Shown piece by piece: positions 1 through 8,415 of a DNA stretch of 64,000 nt. Below the pieces are notes generated by a model. The model made no database searches. It was given only the letters and a program-made list of their open reading frames with translations, and was not told the origin of the DNA. Source of the stretch: Aequorivita sp. UBA3180 (GTDB lineage Bacteria; Bacteroidota; Bacteroidia; Flavobacteriales; Flavobacteriaceae); contig DEXQ01000008.1 of assembly GCA_002364215.1 (NCBI GenBank), positions 473,866 to 537,865 on the forward strand. Reading direction: 5' to 3'. Each line of letters begins with the position of its first letter. The first letter of the stretch is position 1. The position numbers and the translations under genes are program-made.

Positions 1-574
1 CCTGCTTCAGTTTTCTTTCAATCGCATCTTTAATTGTTGGCGGTAGGGTTACATCGCGCACCAAAATTTCATTTAATTGTACGTATTGTTTGTCAAGAAT
101 TTTTTTGGTTTCCTCAAAAATTTCTTCTTGAATTGCATCTCGCTTGGTAGAGTACAATTGTTCGGGCGTATAACGACCTACAACACTTCTGGCCGCACTT
201 CTAATTGCCGGCTGAATAACACGTTGCAAATAATCTTCTCCTTTTTCTTGGTGTAATTTGGCAACATCACTATAAATGGGTTGATACCATGCAGAGGCAT
301 CCAATTTAATTTCCAGTCCGTTGCTGGAAAGTACCTGCATTTTTTCACTGAGTTCTTGTTGTCGTACTTCGTAAACAAAAACCTTGTTCCAAGGTGCAAT
401 AATGTGAAAACCTTCGCCAAGAGGCGGTTGGTCCGTAACCACACCGTTTCCAAAAGTTTGATACAGCACCCCAGCGTGACCAGAGCCAATAGTTACGGAA
501 GATTTTGATACTAAAATTATCAGCAAAATAATTCCTACGATGACGGGTATTGTGAGTTTGGGTAATTTTTCCAT
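1..574 (-). CDS. SPFH/prohibitin-family membrane protein (3' part cut by window edge)
   Basis: The reading frame opens with ATG at 574 (MEKLPKLT...) and runs off the left edge after about 191 codons, so the C-terminus is missing. An N-terminal hydrophobic anchor (about residues 8-24) is followed by a region typical of prohibitins: a GHAGVLYQTFG-like start of the SPFH domain, then APWNKVFVYEVR, and a later segment with AIRSAARSVVGRYTPEQLYS. Prohibitin-type SPFH proteins oligomerise in the membrane and often scaffold or restrain proteases; that role is family knowledge. The VWA-like gene follows on the same strand after this gene's start region, so the two are neighbours reading leftward. The assignment to the SPFH family is firm; the exact role is not. 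Confidence 0.85.
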   Translation of the reverse strand, partial: MEKLPKLTIPVIVGIILLIILVSKSSVTIGSGHAGVLYQTFGNGVVTDQPPLGEGFHIIAPWNKVFVYEVRQQELSEKMQVLSSNGLEIKLDASAWYQPIYSDVAKLHQEKGEDYLQRVIQPAIRSAARSVVGRYTPEQLYSTKRDAIQEEIFEETKKILDKQYVQLNEILVRDVTLPPTIKDAIERKLKQ

Positions 575-599
575 TGTATATTTTTATATGGGTTAATTT

Positions 600-2633
600 T
601 TAGATGAGTCCGTTATATTTTCTTATAAACCATTCTGCTGCGAGTGCGAGAACGATAAGTGCGAGAAGATATTTCCAATCGATCAAAGGTACTACTTTTT
701 GTTCGCTTCTTTCAATGTTTTGGAAGTTATCATTGGTAAGTAAATTTTCAATTAACGCTTCCGTTTGGTTTACATAATAGGCTTTTCCGTTAGAATTTTG
801 GGCTATCCGACGAAGTTTGTACACATCGGCATTCAGGAATTGTTGCTCTACGTTAAAATCCAAAATCGTGAAATTGCCACTGCTGGAAACTGCTTCGTTT
901 GAAACCGAAACAGTATAATTATATTCCCCAGCGGGAAGACTGTTTAAATCTACTTCGTAATAATTGTTCCGCAGAAGCATTGGAAAAACGGTTTGCTTTT
1001 CGGTTTCCGTATTTTTTACCGTTATATTCAGCGATGCACGATTATCGAAAACATAATTTTTGTCGAAATACTGGGCAGAAATCTTAATTGGATTGTTATT
1101 GTAATAAAACGTTTCCGAAGACACTTCCATTCTGCTTCGCCGTTTATTTGAAGCTAAATATTGAACAAGATTCCCTATAAAATCATCAAAACTTTGGAAG
1201 CTTTCCGTTTCCAGAAAACTGCGTGCACGCCATCGCCAAAAACCTTCTCCGTCCCATATTGCGTCTCGTTTGCCGTTTATTTCCATTGTGGCGAGCAAAG
1301 GGTTTCCATTGGAAATTCCGCTAACTGTTTGTTCAAGCATTACTTCGTTTGGAACCGTTATTGTCAATGCACCAAACTCTGTGTGCAATGGTGGAAAATT
1401 GTTGAAACCAATATCTTCAACAGCGAAAGTTCCGTAATTACTGTTTAGTTCAACTTGCACGTCATCACTTTGATTGGAGGCTTCTTTATTGAAATTATCC
1501 TGCGCCCCATTAAGGAAATACCAATCCGTGTGCAGGCCAGAGATTACCCAACTATTCTTGTTCAATTTCTCCATTTCAGAAAATATTGCGGCAAAACTTC
1601 TATCGGGCTGATAAAGGATTATCAATTGATAATCATTTAAAAATGAAGCAGCTTCTGCAGGTTTTTTAAATGAAATGGTGCGTTGTTCATTGGTAGTAAT
1701 TGCTTTTTTAAGCGAACCTAAATCGGGATGAGTTATTTTACTGACCACTAAAACGTTGGTGGCCTGGTCAATCACTTCAACGGCGAACTGCTTGCTGTTG
1801 TTGGTTTTGTTCTTTTCATCCACAAGTGGAAGTATTTGCGCTGTGTATTTTTGAAGCCCAACGCTGGAAGCATTTAACGTGAAATTGAGCGTTTTTGAAG
1901 TTTCATTTTCCGAAAAGGAAACGTTTGTTCTATAGAGCGTTGCAGCGCCTTGCGTAACGACAAATTCAGAATTCACGGGATTTGTGCCGCTGTAATTCAA
2001 AATAACTTCAACCGGAAACTGGTTTTTTAAGAATGCGTATCTATTGGTGTTTAACTGTTCGATTTTTATATCCGTATATTTTATGGAATCACCCAGAATT
2101 ACAGGATAAATAGTATTTTTAAAAGTTGCGGAAGAAAATTCATAATCATTCCCAAGGGTTTGGTTTCCGTCAGTAATAAGGATTGTTGGTGCGGATTGGT
2201 TTTTGAAAAGCTCGTTTGCTGAAGCAAGCGCTTTGGAAACATTCGTATTTTTTTCATCAAAAGAAAGTGAATCATATTCACGGAAATCACTTCCGAAGGA
2301 ATAATAGGAAACGTCGAATTTGTCGTTTAATTCGCTGTTTTCTTTTAATTTTTGAAGTAAAGACGAAACATTTTCCCTTTGGTTCAACTCCTCGACTGAA
2401 GCTGAATTGTCAATAAGTACGGGAAGTTTCGGCTTTTCAATGGTATAGGTTTCACTTTTAAATTTTGGATTTATGATTAAAAGTAGAATGGAAAACAAAG
2501 TTATAAAGCGGAGTATTCCAAAAATCCAACGAAGGGAACCCGTTTGTTTTGACTTATATCCATACATAAAAACCGCCAGAGCAATGGATACTACTCCGGC
2601 GATGATTATATAAAGAATTGTTTCTGTGGTCAC
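600..2633 (-). CDS. VWA-like membrane protein of 677 aa
   Basis: The frame starts with GTG at 2633; the next in-frame Met (residue 23) would cut into the first membrane helix, so GTG is preferred. Two N-terminal helices (about 5-23 and 38-58) are followed by a von Willebrand factor A-like fold: PVLIDNSASV resembles a MIDAS-type opening with DxS, and ILITDGNQ resembles the second metal-ligand strand. A long beta-rich periplasmic region and a single C-terminal helix (about 655-672) complete it. No enzyme motif is visible. Such proteins are common in Flavobacteriia and probably act in envelope assembly, but the substrate is unknown. It lies between the SPFH gene and a DUF6624 gene on the same strand. 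Confidence 0.75.
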   Translation of the reverse strand: MTTETILYIIIAGVVSIALAVFMYGYKSKQTGSLRWIFGILRFITLFSILLLIINPKFKSETYTIEKPKLPVLIDNSASVEELNQRENVSSLLQKLKENSELNDKFDVSYYSFGSDFREYDSLSFDEKNTNVSKALASANELFKNQSAPTILITDGNQTLGNDYEFSSATFKNTIYPVILGDSIKYTDIKIEQLNTNRYAFLKNQFPVEVILNYSGTNPVNSEFVVTQGAATLYRTNVSFSENETSKTLNFTLNASSVGLQKYTAQILPLVDEKNKTNNSKQFAVEVIDQATNVLVVSKITHPDLGSLKKAITTNEQRTISFKKPAEAASFLNDYQLIILYQPDRSFAAIFSEMEKLNKNSWVISGLHTDWYFLNGAQDNFNKEASNQSDDVQVELNSNYGTFAVEDIGFNNFPPLHTEFGALTITVPNEVMLEQTVSGISNGNPLLATMEINGKRDAIWDGEGFWRWRARSFLETESFQSFDDFIGNLVQYLASNKRRSRMEVSSETFYYNNNPIKISAQYFDKNYVFDNRASLNITVKNTETEKQTVFPMLLRNNYYEVDLNSLPAGEYNYTVSVSNEAVSSSGNFTILDFNVEQQFLNADVYKLRRIAQNSNGKAYYVNQTEALIENLLTNDNFQNIERSEQKVVPLIDWKYLLALIVLALAAEWFIRKYNGLI

Positions 2634-2676
2634 TAAATTTTATAAATTTCAATTTAAGTTGAGAAGGTAATTTCAA

Positions 2677-3654
2677 TCACTTTTTTTGTTTGGCTTCAAT
2701 ATCGGGAAGTTCTTTAATATATTTTTCTACATCCCACACAATATTCCAATTTGAAACATAATCCTGTAAATCTCCCAATTCCATAGCAGCTCTTCTTTTA
2801 TCCACATTTTCAGGGTCTTCCAAAGGTAAAACATAATATACACCGGATTCTCTATCCAAACCAATTTGGCTCCCATATAATTGTCGTTTTCCTTGTCCAA
2901 GGGCTACCCGATCTTCCAATAAAGCCAAAGCGCTAGGTCTTGCGTTTCCCTTTTTAACTGCTTCGCGCATCATTGGCAAATATTTTTCTTGGGTTTTTAA
3001 GTCAGCATGTTGAATAACTAAAAACAATGTGGTGTTACCTTGATTTCCAATAATATCTGCTCCCAACCAACCGCGTTCATCTAATATTTTTTTAACAATA
3101 ATTAGGTTTAAAGAATCATTTTCCGCAATCGATTTCCAAAGATCTTTCGTTTCTTGAGAGTCGCGCCCGTATTTATCATAAACCGTATTGGCTTGCATAC
3201 GCAAGCCCTGATCGTATTTATATACACTATCTAAGATTGCAACGAGCGGTTTATCAAAATTTGCTTCTGCCTTTTCTTTATTAACTTTCACAAGATTTAT
3301 AACCTCGTTCCAGCGCTTATCGGAATGTAGAATTGACAAATCGGAGTCAGTAGTAATATGAGAATAATTCGTGTAATTTCCTTTTTCAGAAATTCGAAAT
3401 AACTGAACAAATGATGAATCAATTTCTTTTGCCAAGGCCCATGAACAAGCAGCATTATATCTATCATTAATTGCTCCTTTATCCCCTTTTGACTTAAATG
3501 CTTCAGAATATTTTTCTGCTGATTCTTGAAAATTTTTACTTTCATACAAACCCCAAGCTTCATTGACTAATTCAGAATATGTCTGCTGATTTTGAGCAAA
3601 AACTGAACTTATACCCAATAGCCAGAGAGCCGTTAATAAAACTGATTTCTTCAT
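2677..3654 (-). CDS. Secreted DUF6624-type protein with TPR-like N-terminus
   Basis: The preferred start is ATG at 3654, which gives a clean signal peptide (MKKSVLLTALWLLG...VFAQ) and 325 aa; a TTG-initiated extension to 3699 would abut the fabG stop but bury the signal peptide. After cleavage, residues about 22-130 look like helical repeats (YSELVNEAWGLYESKNFQESAEKYSEAF). The C-terminal half has the pattern seen in DUF6624 proteins: ILDERGWLG, FLVIQHAD, LALLEDRV and GKRQLYGSQ. The biochemical function of DUF6624 is unknown. The gene follows fabG closely on the same strand and may be cotranscribed. Confidence 0.7.
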   Translation of the reverse strand: MKKSVLLTALWLLGISSVFAQNQQTYSELVNEAWGLYESKNFQESAEKYSEAFKSKGDKGAINDRYNAACSWALAKEIDSSFVQLFRISEKGNYTNYSHITTDSDLSILHSDKRWNEVINLVKVNKEKAEANFDKPLVAILDSVYKYDQGLRMQANTVYDKYGRDSQETKDLWKSIAENDSLNLIIVKKILDERGWLGADIIGNQGNTTLFLVIQHADLKTQEKYLPMMREAVKKGNARPSALALLEDRVALGQGKRQLYGSQIGLDRESGVYYVLPLEDPENVDKRRAAMELGDLQDYVSNWNIVWDVEKYIKELPDIEAKQKK

Positions 3655-3699
3655 AAATTCTAATTTGAAGATTTTAAGCATTCTGTGCGGAAAATTCAA

Positions 3700-4446
3700 T
3701 TAAGTCAACATACCTCCATCCACGTTCAGCACTTGCCCAGTAACGTATGCAGAAAGATCGCTGGCAAAGAAAACACAGGCATTTGCAATATCCTCAGGAG
3801 AGCCGCCACGCTTTAACGGAATGGCATCGCGCCAACCCTGTACTGTGGCTTCGTCCAATTTTCCGGTCATTTCGGTTTCTATGAAACCCGGAGCGATAGC
3901 GTTACAGCGAATATCTCGCGAACCTAATTCCAGTGCAACCGATTTTGTAAAACCAATGATTCCCGCTTTCGAGGCAGCGTAATTGGTCTGTCCGGCATTT
4001 CCTTTTACACCAACAACGGAACTCATATTGATGATGGAACCTTTGCGTTGTTTCAACATAGCGCGCTGTACAGCTTTGGTCATGTTGAAGACCGATTTCA
4101 GGTTCACTTCAATTACCTTATCAAAATCTTCTTCGGAAATACGCATCAAAAGGTTGTCTTTGGTAATTCCTGCATTATTTACAAGAATATCAATGCTTCC
4201 GAAATCATTCAAAACCTCTTCGGCCAGGTTTTGCGATTCGTCATAGGAAGCTGCATCGCTTTTGTATGCCTTTGCCTTTACACCAGATTTTGAAATTTCG
4301 TCTGCCAAAGCATTTGCCGCTTCAGCCGAAGAGCTATAGGTGAAGGCTACATTGGCGCCGTGCTGGGCGAAGGTTTCAACGATTCCTTTTCCTATTCCAC
4401 GGCTACCGCCGGTAATGATTGCTGTTTTTCCTTCCAGTAATTTCAT
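3700..4446 (-). CDS. fabG: 3-oxoacyl-ACP reductase FabG
   Basis: The 248-aa product has the full short-chain dehydrogenase pattern: the cofactor glycine motif TGGSRGIG at 12-19, NNAG at 90-93, catalytic Ser143, and the YxxxK pair Tyr156/Lys160. Length and the C-terminal NVDGGML are typical of FabG, which reduces 3-oxoacyl-ACP with NADPH in cytoplasmic type II fatty acid synthesis. The ATG at 4446 is preceded by a TATATTTG box 76 nt upstream. Lipid A genes lie a few kb away on the same strand, a plausible grouping since 3-hydroxyacyl-ACP feeds LpxA and LpxD. Other SDR reductases are possible, but the overall match favours FabG. Confidence 0.9.
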   Translation of the reverse strand: MKLLEGKTAIITGGSRGIGKGIVETFAQHGANVAFTYSSSAEAANALADEISKSGVKAKAYKSDAASYDESQNLAEEVLNDFGSIDILVNNAGITKDNLLMRISEEDFDKVIEVNLKSVFNMTKAVQRAMLKQRKGSIINMSSVVGVKGNAGQTNYAASKAGIIGFTKSVALELGSRDIRCNAIAPGFIETEMTGKLDEATVQGWRDAIPLKRGGSPEDIANACVFFASDLSAYVTGQVLNVDGGMLT

Positions 4447-4479
4447 ATTTTTAAAAGGTGTTTTGATGGTTGGTAAAAA

Positions 4480-4509
4480 ACCTACAAGGTTTGGAAAACC
4501 TTGCAGGTT
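4480..4509. repeat. Palindromic repeat, copy 1
   Basis: Imperfect palindrome with left arm ACCTACAAGGTTT and right arm AAACCTTGCAGGT. A second copy in the same orientation lies about 90 bp away (4596-4624). The two arms differ at one position (TA versus GC side), and that asymmetry is the same in both copies, so they are one repeat family. Confidence 0.75.
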
Positions 4510-4521
4510 CTATCTTATGGT

Positions 4522-4529
4522 CAAATATA
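4522..4529 (-). promoter_or_regulatory. Putative fabG promoter -7 box
   Basis: Reads TATATTTG on the minus strand, matching the Bacteroidota -7 consensus TAnnTTTG, 76 nt before the fabG ATG. No convincing -33 TTG was found. Confidence 0.4.
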
Positions 4530-4552
4530 GCAAAAGGTTGCGGGTTCTCCAT

Positions 4553-4581
4553 AAAAAAAGCCCTGCGAATTTCACAGAGCT
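4553..4581 (-). terminator. Rho-independent terminator of sucD
   Basis: On the minus strand AGCTCTG, a short loop and CAGGGCT form a stem with two G-U pairs, followed by a run of seven T. It lies about 55 bp after the sucD stop. Confidence 0.7.
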
Positions 4582-4595
4582 ACTTAATGATTCAG

Positions 4596-4624
4596 ACCTA
4601 CAAGGTTCTTAAAACCTTGCAGGT
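4596..4624. repeat. Palindromic repeat, copy 2
   Basis: ACCTACAAGGTT...AACCTTGCAGGT, the same palindrome and orientation as at 4480-4509. It sits between the sucD terminator and the sucD stop codon. Confidence 0.75.
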
Positions 4625-4637
4625 CGAGAATAGCTTG

Positions 4638-5510
4638 TTAGCCTAAAACTTCTTTTACTTTCTTTCCGATTTCCGCTGGGGAATCCACAACGTGGATGCC
4701 ACACTCGCGCATTACTTTTTTCTTTGCCTGAGCCGTATCATCGCTTCCTCCAACGATTGCTCCAGCGTGACCCATAGTACGTCCTGCAGGCGCAGTTTCA
4801 CCAGCAATAAAGCCAATAATAGGCTTTTTTATACCGCTGTTTTTGTACCAATTTGCAGCATCTATTTCAAGTTGACCTCCAATTTCCCCGATCATTACTA
4901 CAGCTTCACTTTCAGGATCATTGATGAGCAATTCCAAAGCTTCTTTAGTAGTTGTACCAATGATTGGATCTCCACCAATTCCAATAGCAGTTGTAATACC
5001 AAGGCCTTGTTTTACAACTTGATCGGCAGCCTCATAGGTAAGTGTTCCTGATTTTGAAACAATCCCCACCTTTCCCTTTTTGAAAACGAAGCCAGGCATA
5101 ATACCCACTTTTGCTTCGCCTGGAGTAATAACACCTGGACAGTTTGGACCGATTAGTCGACAATCTCTGTCTTTAATGTAATTTGAAGCAGTGATCATAT
5201 CTTTTACTGGAATACCTTCGGTAATAGTAATAATCACTTTAATGCCTGCGTCTGCAGCTTCCATAATGGCGTCTGCAGCAAATGCCGGTGGCACGAAAAT
5301 AATAGTGGTATCGGCGCCCGTTTTTTCAACTGCTTCAGAAACTGTATTGAAAACTGGCTTACCCAAATGTTCTTGACCACCTTTCCCGGGCGTTACCCCT
5401 CCTACTACATTGGTTCCGTACTCAATCATTTGTTCGGCGTGAAAAGTACCTTCACTTCCGGTGAATCCTTGAACTATTATTTTTGAATTTTTATTTACTA
5501 AAACGCTCAT
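4638..5510 (-). CDS. sucD: Succinyl-CoA synthetase alpha subunit (ADP/GDP-forming)
   Basis: The 290-aa product matches the alpha subunit end to end. It has the N-terminal CoA-binding region (GFTGSEGTFH, residues 15-24), the conserved IGPNCPGVI at 120-128, and the phosphorylated histidine in GHAGAIVGG (His248). It catalyses the TCA-cycle step converting succinyl-CoA to succinate with substrate-level phosphorylation, together with the beta subunit SucC. No sucC lies next to it here, so the two genes are split in this genome. The ATG is at 5510 and a TATCTTTG box lies 76 nt upstream. A terminator follows, so the gene appears to be transcribed alone. Confidence 0.95.
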   Translation of the reverse strand: MSVLVNKNSKIIVQGFTGSEGTFHAEQMIEYGTNVVGGVTPGKGGQEHLGKPVFNTVSEAVEKTGADTTIIFVPPAFAADAIMEAADAGIKVIITITEGIPVKDMITASNYIKDRDCRLIGPNCPGVITPGEAKVGIMPGFVFKKGKVGIVSKSGTLTYEAADQVVKQGLGITTAIGIGGDPIIGTTTKEALELLINDPESEAVVMIGEIGGQLEIDAANWYKNSGIKKPIIGFIAGETAPAGRTMGHAGAIVGGSDDTAQAKKKVMRECGIHVVDSPAEIGKKVKEVLG

Positions 5511-5585
5511 TTTTAAGTATTTTCTGTTGTTTATTTTGATTTATTATTGAAGTAATATCTTTGATTGATTTTTTAAGAATCGCCG

Positions 5586-5593
5586 CAAAGATA
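5586..5593 (-). promoter_or_regulatory. Putative sucD promoter -7 box
   Basis: TATCTTTG on the minus strand, matching TAnnTTTG, between the NTF2-like stop and the sucD start. It implies a leader of about 65-70 nt. Confidence 0.45.
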
Positions 5594-5621
5594 CAGCTTT
5601 CTAATGTGGATTTAAAGGATA

Positions 5622-6035
5622 TTAAACCTTAACTCTGTGGTAGCTTTCGTTAGTATCATCTTTATCCGTAACCGGTTGGCTCACTTGGTAACCACGATAT
5701 AACTTATCGTCCTTCACTTCCCATATTGCAATGAAATGTGCAATTCCCAACTCTTCATCAGGATTTTCCATGGTTCTGATATAATATTTATAACGAATTG
5801 TTACGTGGTTGTCATCAGCCAGCAAATGGCTCACCTCAATTCTTAAATCATTATAAGATCGTCTTACTTCACCAAAGAAATTTACAATATCCTCATAGTT
5901 CATGATAGATAATCCGTTGGCACTGTTCCAAATAAGCACCAGTTCAGGGTGGAAAAAACGCTCCAAAACTGTATCGTCTCTTAAAATATCTGATCTGTAA
6001 AAATCCCTTACAATCTGTTTTGCTTTTTTGCTCAT
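5622..6035 (-). CDS. NTF2-like (SnoaL-type) protein
   Basis: This 137-aa cytoplasmic protein has no signal peptide or helices long enough to span a membrane. The arrangement of an N-terminal helix (KAKQIVRDFYRSDILRDD), a YEDIVNFFGEVRRSYNDLRIEVSHLLADDNHVTIRYKY stretch split over several beta strands, and a final GIAHFIAIWEVKDDKLYRGYQ is typical of the NTF2/SnoaL cone fold. The ATG overlaps the stop of the upstream lpxD paralogue by 4 nt (ATGA), which implies translational coupling. The function is unknown; the tight link to an acyltransferase suggests a role near lipid A or acyl-chain metabolism, which is inference only. Confidence 0.7.
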   Translation of the reverse strand: MSKKAKQIVRDFYRSDILRDDTVLERFFHPELVLIWNSANGLSIMNYEDIVNFFGEVRRSYNDLRIEVSHLLADDNHVTIRYKYYIRTMENPDEELGIAHFIAIWEVKDDKLYRGYQVSQPVTDKDDTNESYHRVKV

Positions 6036-6970
6036 GATAATTTGTCCAATTTTTCAATAATGTCTGGAATAAGCTTAATGGAAGCTAATTCCTTATATTT
6101 TTTTCTGAATTCATCTGCAGGAGTTCCAAAATACGCCTTATGGCCGGGCAGTGACTTACTCACGCCACTCTGTGCTGAAATTACTGCCTTCTCACCAATA
6201 GTAATTCCACTCGTGATACCCACCTGCCCCCAAATGGTAACAAAATCCTCAATCAAAACACAACCCGCTATACCAACCTGGGAGGCAATCAAACAACGTT
6301 TACCTATAACCGTATCGTGCCCAACGTGAACTTGATTGTCAAGTTTTGAGCCCTCTCCAATAGTCGTTGAGGCAGTTACTCCTTTGTCAATAGTACAAAG
6401 CGCACCAAGGTCAACATTGTCTTCAATTATTACGTTGCCGCCACTTAAAAGTTTATCGAATTTTTCAGGGCGGTTTTTGTAATAAAATGCATCGCTTCCT
6501 ATAACGCTACCTGCATGGATAGTTACATTGTTACCAATAACTGTATTGTCGTAAATAGCTACGTTGGAATGAATTAGACAATTTCGACCAATTTTCACAT
6601 TATTTCCAACAAAAACATTGGGTTGAATTACTGTGCCCTCACCTATTTCAGCGGATTCTGAAATTGCACTGTTAGCATTTCGGAAAGGTTTAAAATAATG
6701 TGTAAGCTTATTGAAATCGCTAAACGGATCATCGGAAACCAACAACGCTTTCCCAACAGGACATTCTACTTTTTTATTGATAAGAATTACCGTTGCCTGT
6801 GATTCCAGCGCTTTGTCGTAATACTTTGGATGGTCAACAAATACAATATCTCCCGGTTGAACAACATGAATTTCATTCATCCCAAAAACTGGAAAATTTG
6901 GTTCCCCCACATAATCTGAACCGATTATGACAGCTATATTTTCAAGAGTTTGGGGAGTTGGGAATTTCAC
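6032..6970 (-). CDS. LpxD-like left-handed beta-helix acyltransferase (second paralogue)
   Basis: This 312-aa product has an N-terminal LpxD-type uridine-binding-like domain (about 1-100) and then hexapeptide repeats (about 105-285). The catalytic-type histidine is kept in QVHVGHDTVIG (His218). It starts with GTG at 6970; no upstream or nearby ATG fits the domain start. It is a paralogue of the canonical lpxD at 9815-10840 and is shorter by about 29 aa. Family knowledge makes it an acyl-ACP-dependent N-acyltransferase acting on a UDP-sugar, but a role other than UDP-3-O-acylglucosamine acylation is possible. It overlaps the NTF2-like gene by 4 nt. Confidence 0.8.
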   Translation of the reverse strand: MKFPTPQTLENIAVIIGSDYVGEPNFPVFGMNEIHVVQPGDIVFVDHPKYYDKALESQATVILINKKVECPVGKALLVSDDPFSDFNKLTHYFKPFRNANSAISESAEIGEGTVIQPNVFVGNNVKIGRNCLIHSNVAIYDNTVIGNNVTIHAGSVIGSDAFYYKNRPEKFDKLLSGGNVIIEDNVDLGALCTIDKGVTASTTIGEGSKLDNQVHVGHDTVIGKRCLIASQVGIAGCVLIEDFVTIWGQVGITSGITIGEKAVISAQSGVSKSLPGHKAYFGTPADEFRKKYKELASIKLIPDIIEKLDKLS

Positions 6971-7026
6971 TTTTTCGGATTAATAGATTATTGAATTGTT
7001 GTAATGATTGAATATTACATTCCAGT

Positions 7027-7593
7027 TTACTCTTTCATTCGTTCCTGATACTGACCTTTTTCAGTATCAATTCTAATTTTATCACCTTCGTTTATGAAAA
7101 GAGGAACATTAATTTCAGCACCAGTTTCAACAATTGCAGGTTTGGTAGCGTTTGTGGCTGTATTACCTTTAACGCCAGGTTCGGTTGAAGTAACCTCCAA
7201 AACTACATGAGCTGGCATTTCAACTGAAAGCGGTGCGCTATCTTCAGTATTTATTAAAACTGTAACAATTTCACCTTCTTTCATCAATTCAGGTGTATCG
7301 AGTATATCCTTCATCAAGCGAATCTGCGAATAATCGTCAGTATTCATAAAATGATACATATCACCTTCGTTGTATAGATATTGAAATTTATGGGTTTCAA
7401 CGCGAACGTCCTCTATTTTATGCCCTGCGGAAAAAGTATTGTCAATTACTTTTCCAGTGGTAACGCTTTTTAGTTTTGTACGAACAAAAGCAGGTCCCTT
7501 TCCAGGTTTTACGTGAAGAAATTCAATTATTTTATAAATATCGTTGTTATAGCGGATGCAAAGTCCTTTTCTAATATCTGATGATGTTGCCAT
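7027..7593 (-). CDS. efp: Translation elongation factor P
   Basis: The 188-aa product has the three-domain EF-P layout. The modification-site loop reads HVKPGKGPAF, with the tip lysine at residue 32. The N-terminal KOW-like domain, the central OB fold (MYHFMNTDDYSQI) and the C-terminal domain (KGNTATNATKPAIVETG-type) are all present, and the length is normal. EF-P relieves ribosome stalling at polyproline. It sits between lpxA and the lpxD paralogue on the same strand. No modification enzyme (EpmA, EarP or YmfI type) is visible nearby. Confidence 0.95.
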   Translation of the reverse strand: MATSSDIRKGLCIRYNNDIYKIIEFLHVKPGKGPAFVRTKLKSVTTGKVIDNTFSAGHKIEDVRVETHKFQYLYNEGDMYHFMNTDDYSQIRLMKDILDTPELMKEGEIVTVLINTEDSAPLSVEMPAHVVLEVTSTEPGVKGNTATNATKPAIVETGAEINVPLFINEGDKIRIDTEKGQYQERMKE

Positions 7594-7629
7594 TACTAGG
7601 TGTGTGGTTTAATGTTTTATTGATTACGT

Positions 7630-8415
7630 TTAGTTTGAATTAAAATAGCCTTTCATTATTCCGCGTTTGGAATTTTTTATGAACTGAAGTATTTCGTCCC
7701 TTTCCGGAGTGGCCTCCATTTCGGCTTCTATAATTTCGGAAGCTTGTGAAGTGTTATAGTTTTTTTGATAAAGAAGTCTGTAAATATTTTGAATTTCAGT
7801 GATTTTTTGGGAATTGAATCCTCTTCTTCTTAAACCAATAGAATTAATACCCACATAACTAAGTGGTTCACGAGCTGCTTTTACAAATGGCGGAACATCT
7901 TTACGTACAAGTGAACCTCCAGTTACAAAAGCGTGGTTTCCGATCATACAGAACTGATGGACTGCAGTCATCCCGGCTAAAACTACATGGTCACCAACAG
8001 TCACGTGCCCAGCAAGAGTACTATTGTTTGAAAAAATGCAGTTATCACCTACAATGCAATCGTGCGCAATGTGGCAATAGGCCATAATCCAACAGTTTTT
8101 TCCCACTACAGTTTTGCCACGATCCACTGTACCGCGATTTATGGTAACATATTCACGGATGGTTGTGCCATCGCCTATTTCTACAGTAGTATCTTCATCC
8201 TTAAATTTTAAATCCTGTGGTATTGCAGAGATTACAGCCCCAGGAAATATATTACAGTTTTTCCCAATGCGCGCGCCCTCCATAATGGTCACATTGCTGC
8301 CAATCCAAGTTCCTTCACCGATCACGACATTATTGTGAATGGTCGTAAAAGGTTCAATCACTACATTTTTGGCTATTTTTGCGCCCGGATGGACGTATGC
8401 AAGTGGTTGGTTCAT
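7630..8415 (-). CDS. lpxA: UDP-N-acetylglucosamine O-acyltransferase LpxA
   Basis: The 261-aa product is built of hexapeptide repeats (VIGEGTWIG, ARIGKNCNIFPGA) followed by a helical C-terminal domain from about residue 190. The conserved catalytic region CHIAHDC carries His118, which aligns with the general base His125 of the Escherichia coli enzyme. LpxA attaches the first 3-hydroxyacyl chain from ACP to UDP-GlcNAc in the cytoplasm, the first step of lipid A synthesis. Its ATG directly follows the lpxC-fabZ stop codon without a gap, so the genes are translationally linked. Confidence 0.95.
   Translation of the reverse strand: MNQPLAYVHPGAKIAKNVVIEPFTTIHNNVVIGEGTWIGSNVTIMEGARIGKNCNIFPGAVISAIPQDLKFKDEDTTVEIGDGTTIREYVTINRGTVDRGKTVVGKNCWIMAYCHIAHDCIVGDNCIFSNNSTLAGHVTVGDHVVLAGMTAVHQFCMIGNHAFVTGGSLVRKDVPPFVKAAREPLSYVGINSIGLRRRGFNSQKITEIQNIYRLLYQKNYNTSQASEIIEAEMEATPERDEILQFIKNSKRGIMKGYFNSN

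Noticed and set aside
4692..5051. 119-codon plus-strand frame inside sucD
   Set aside because: Antisense to a complete sucD gene, no domain and no start context.
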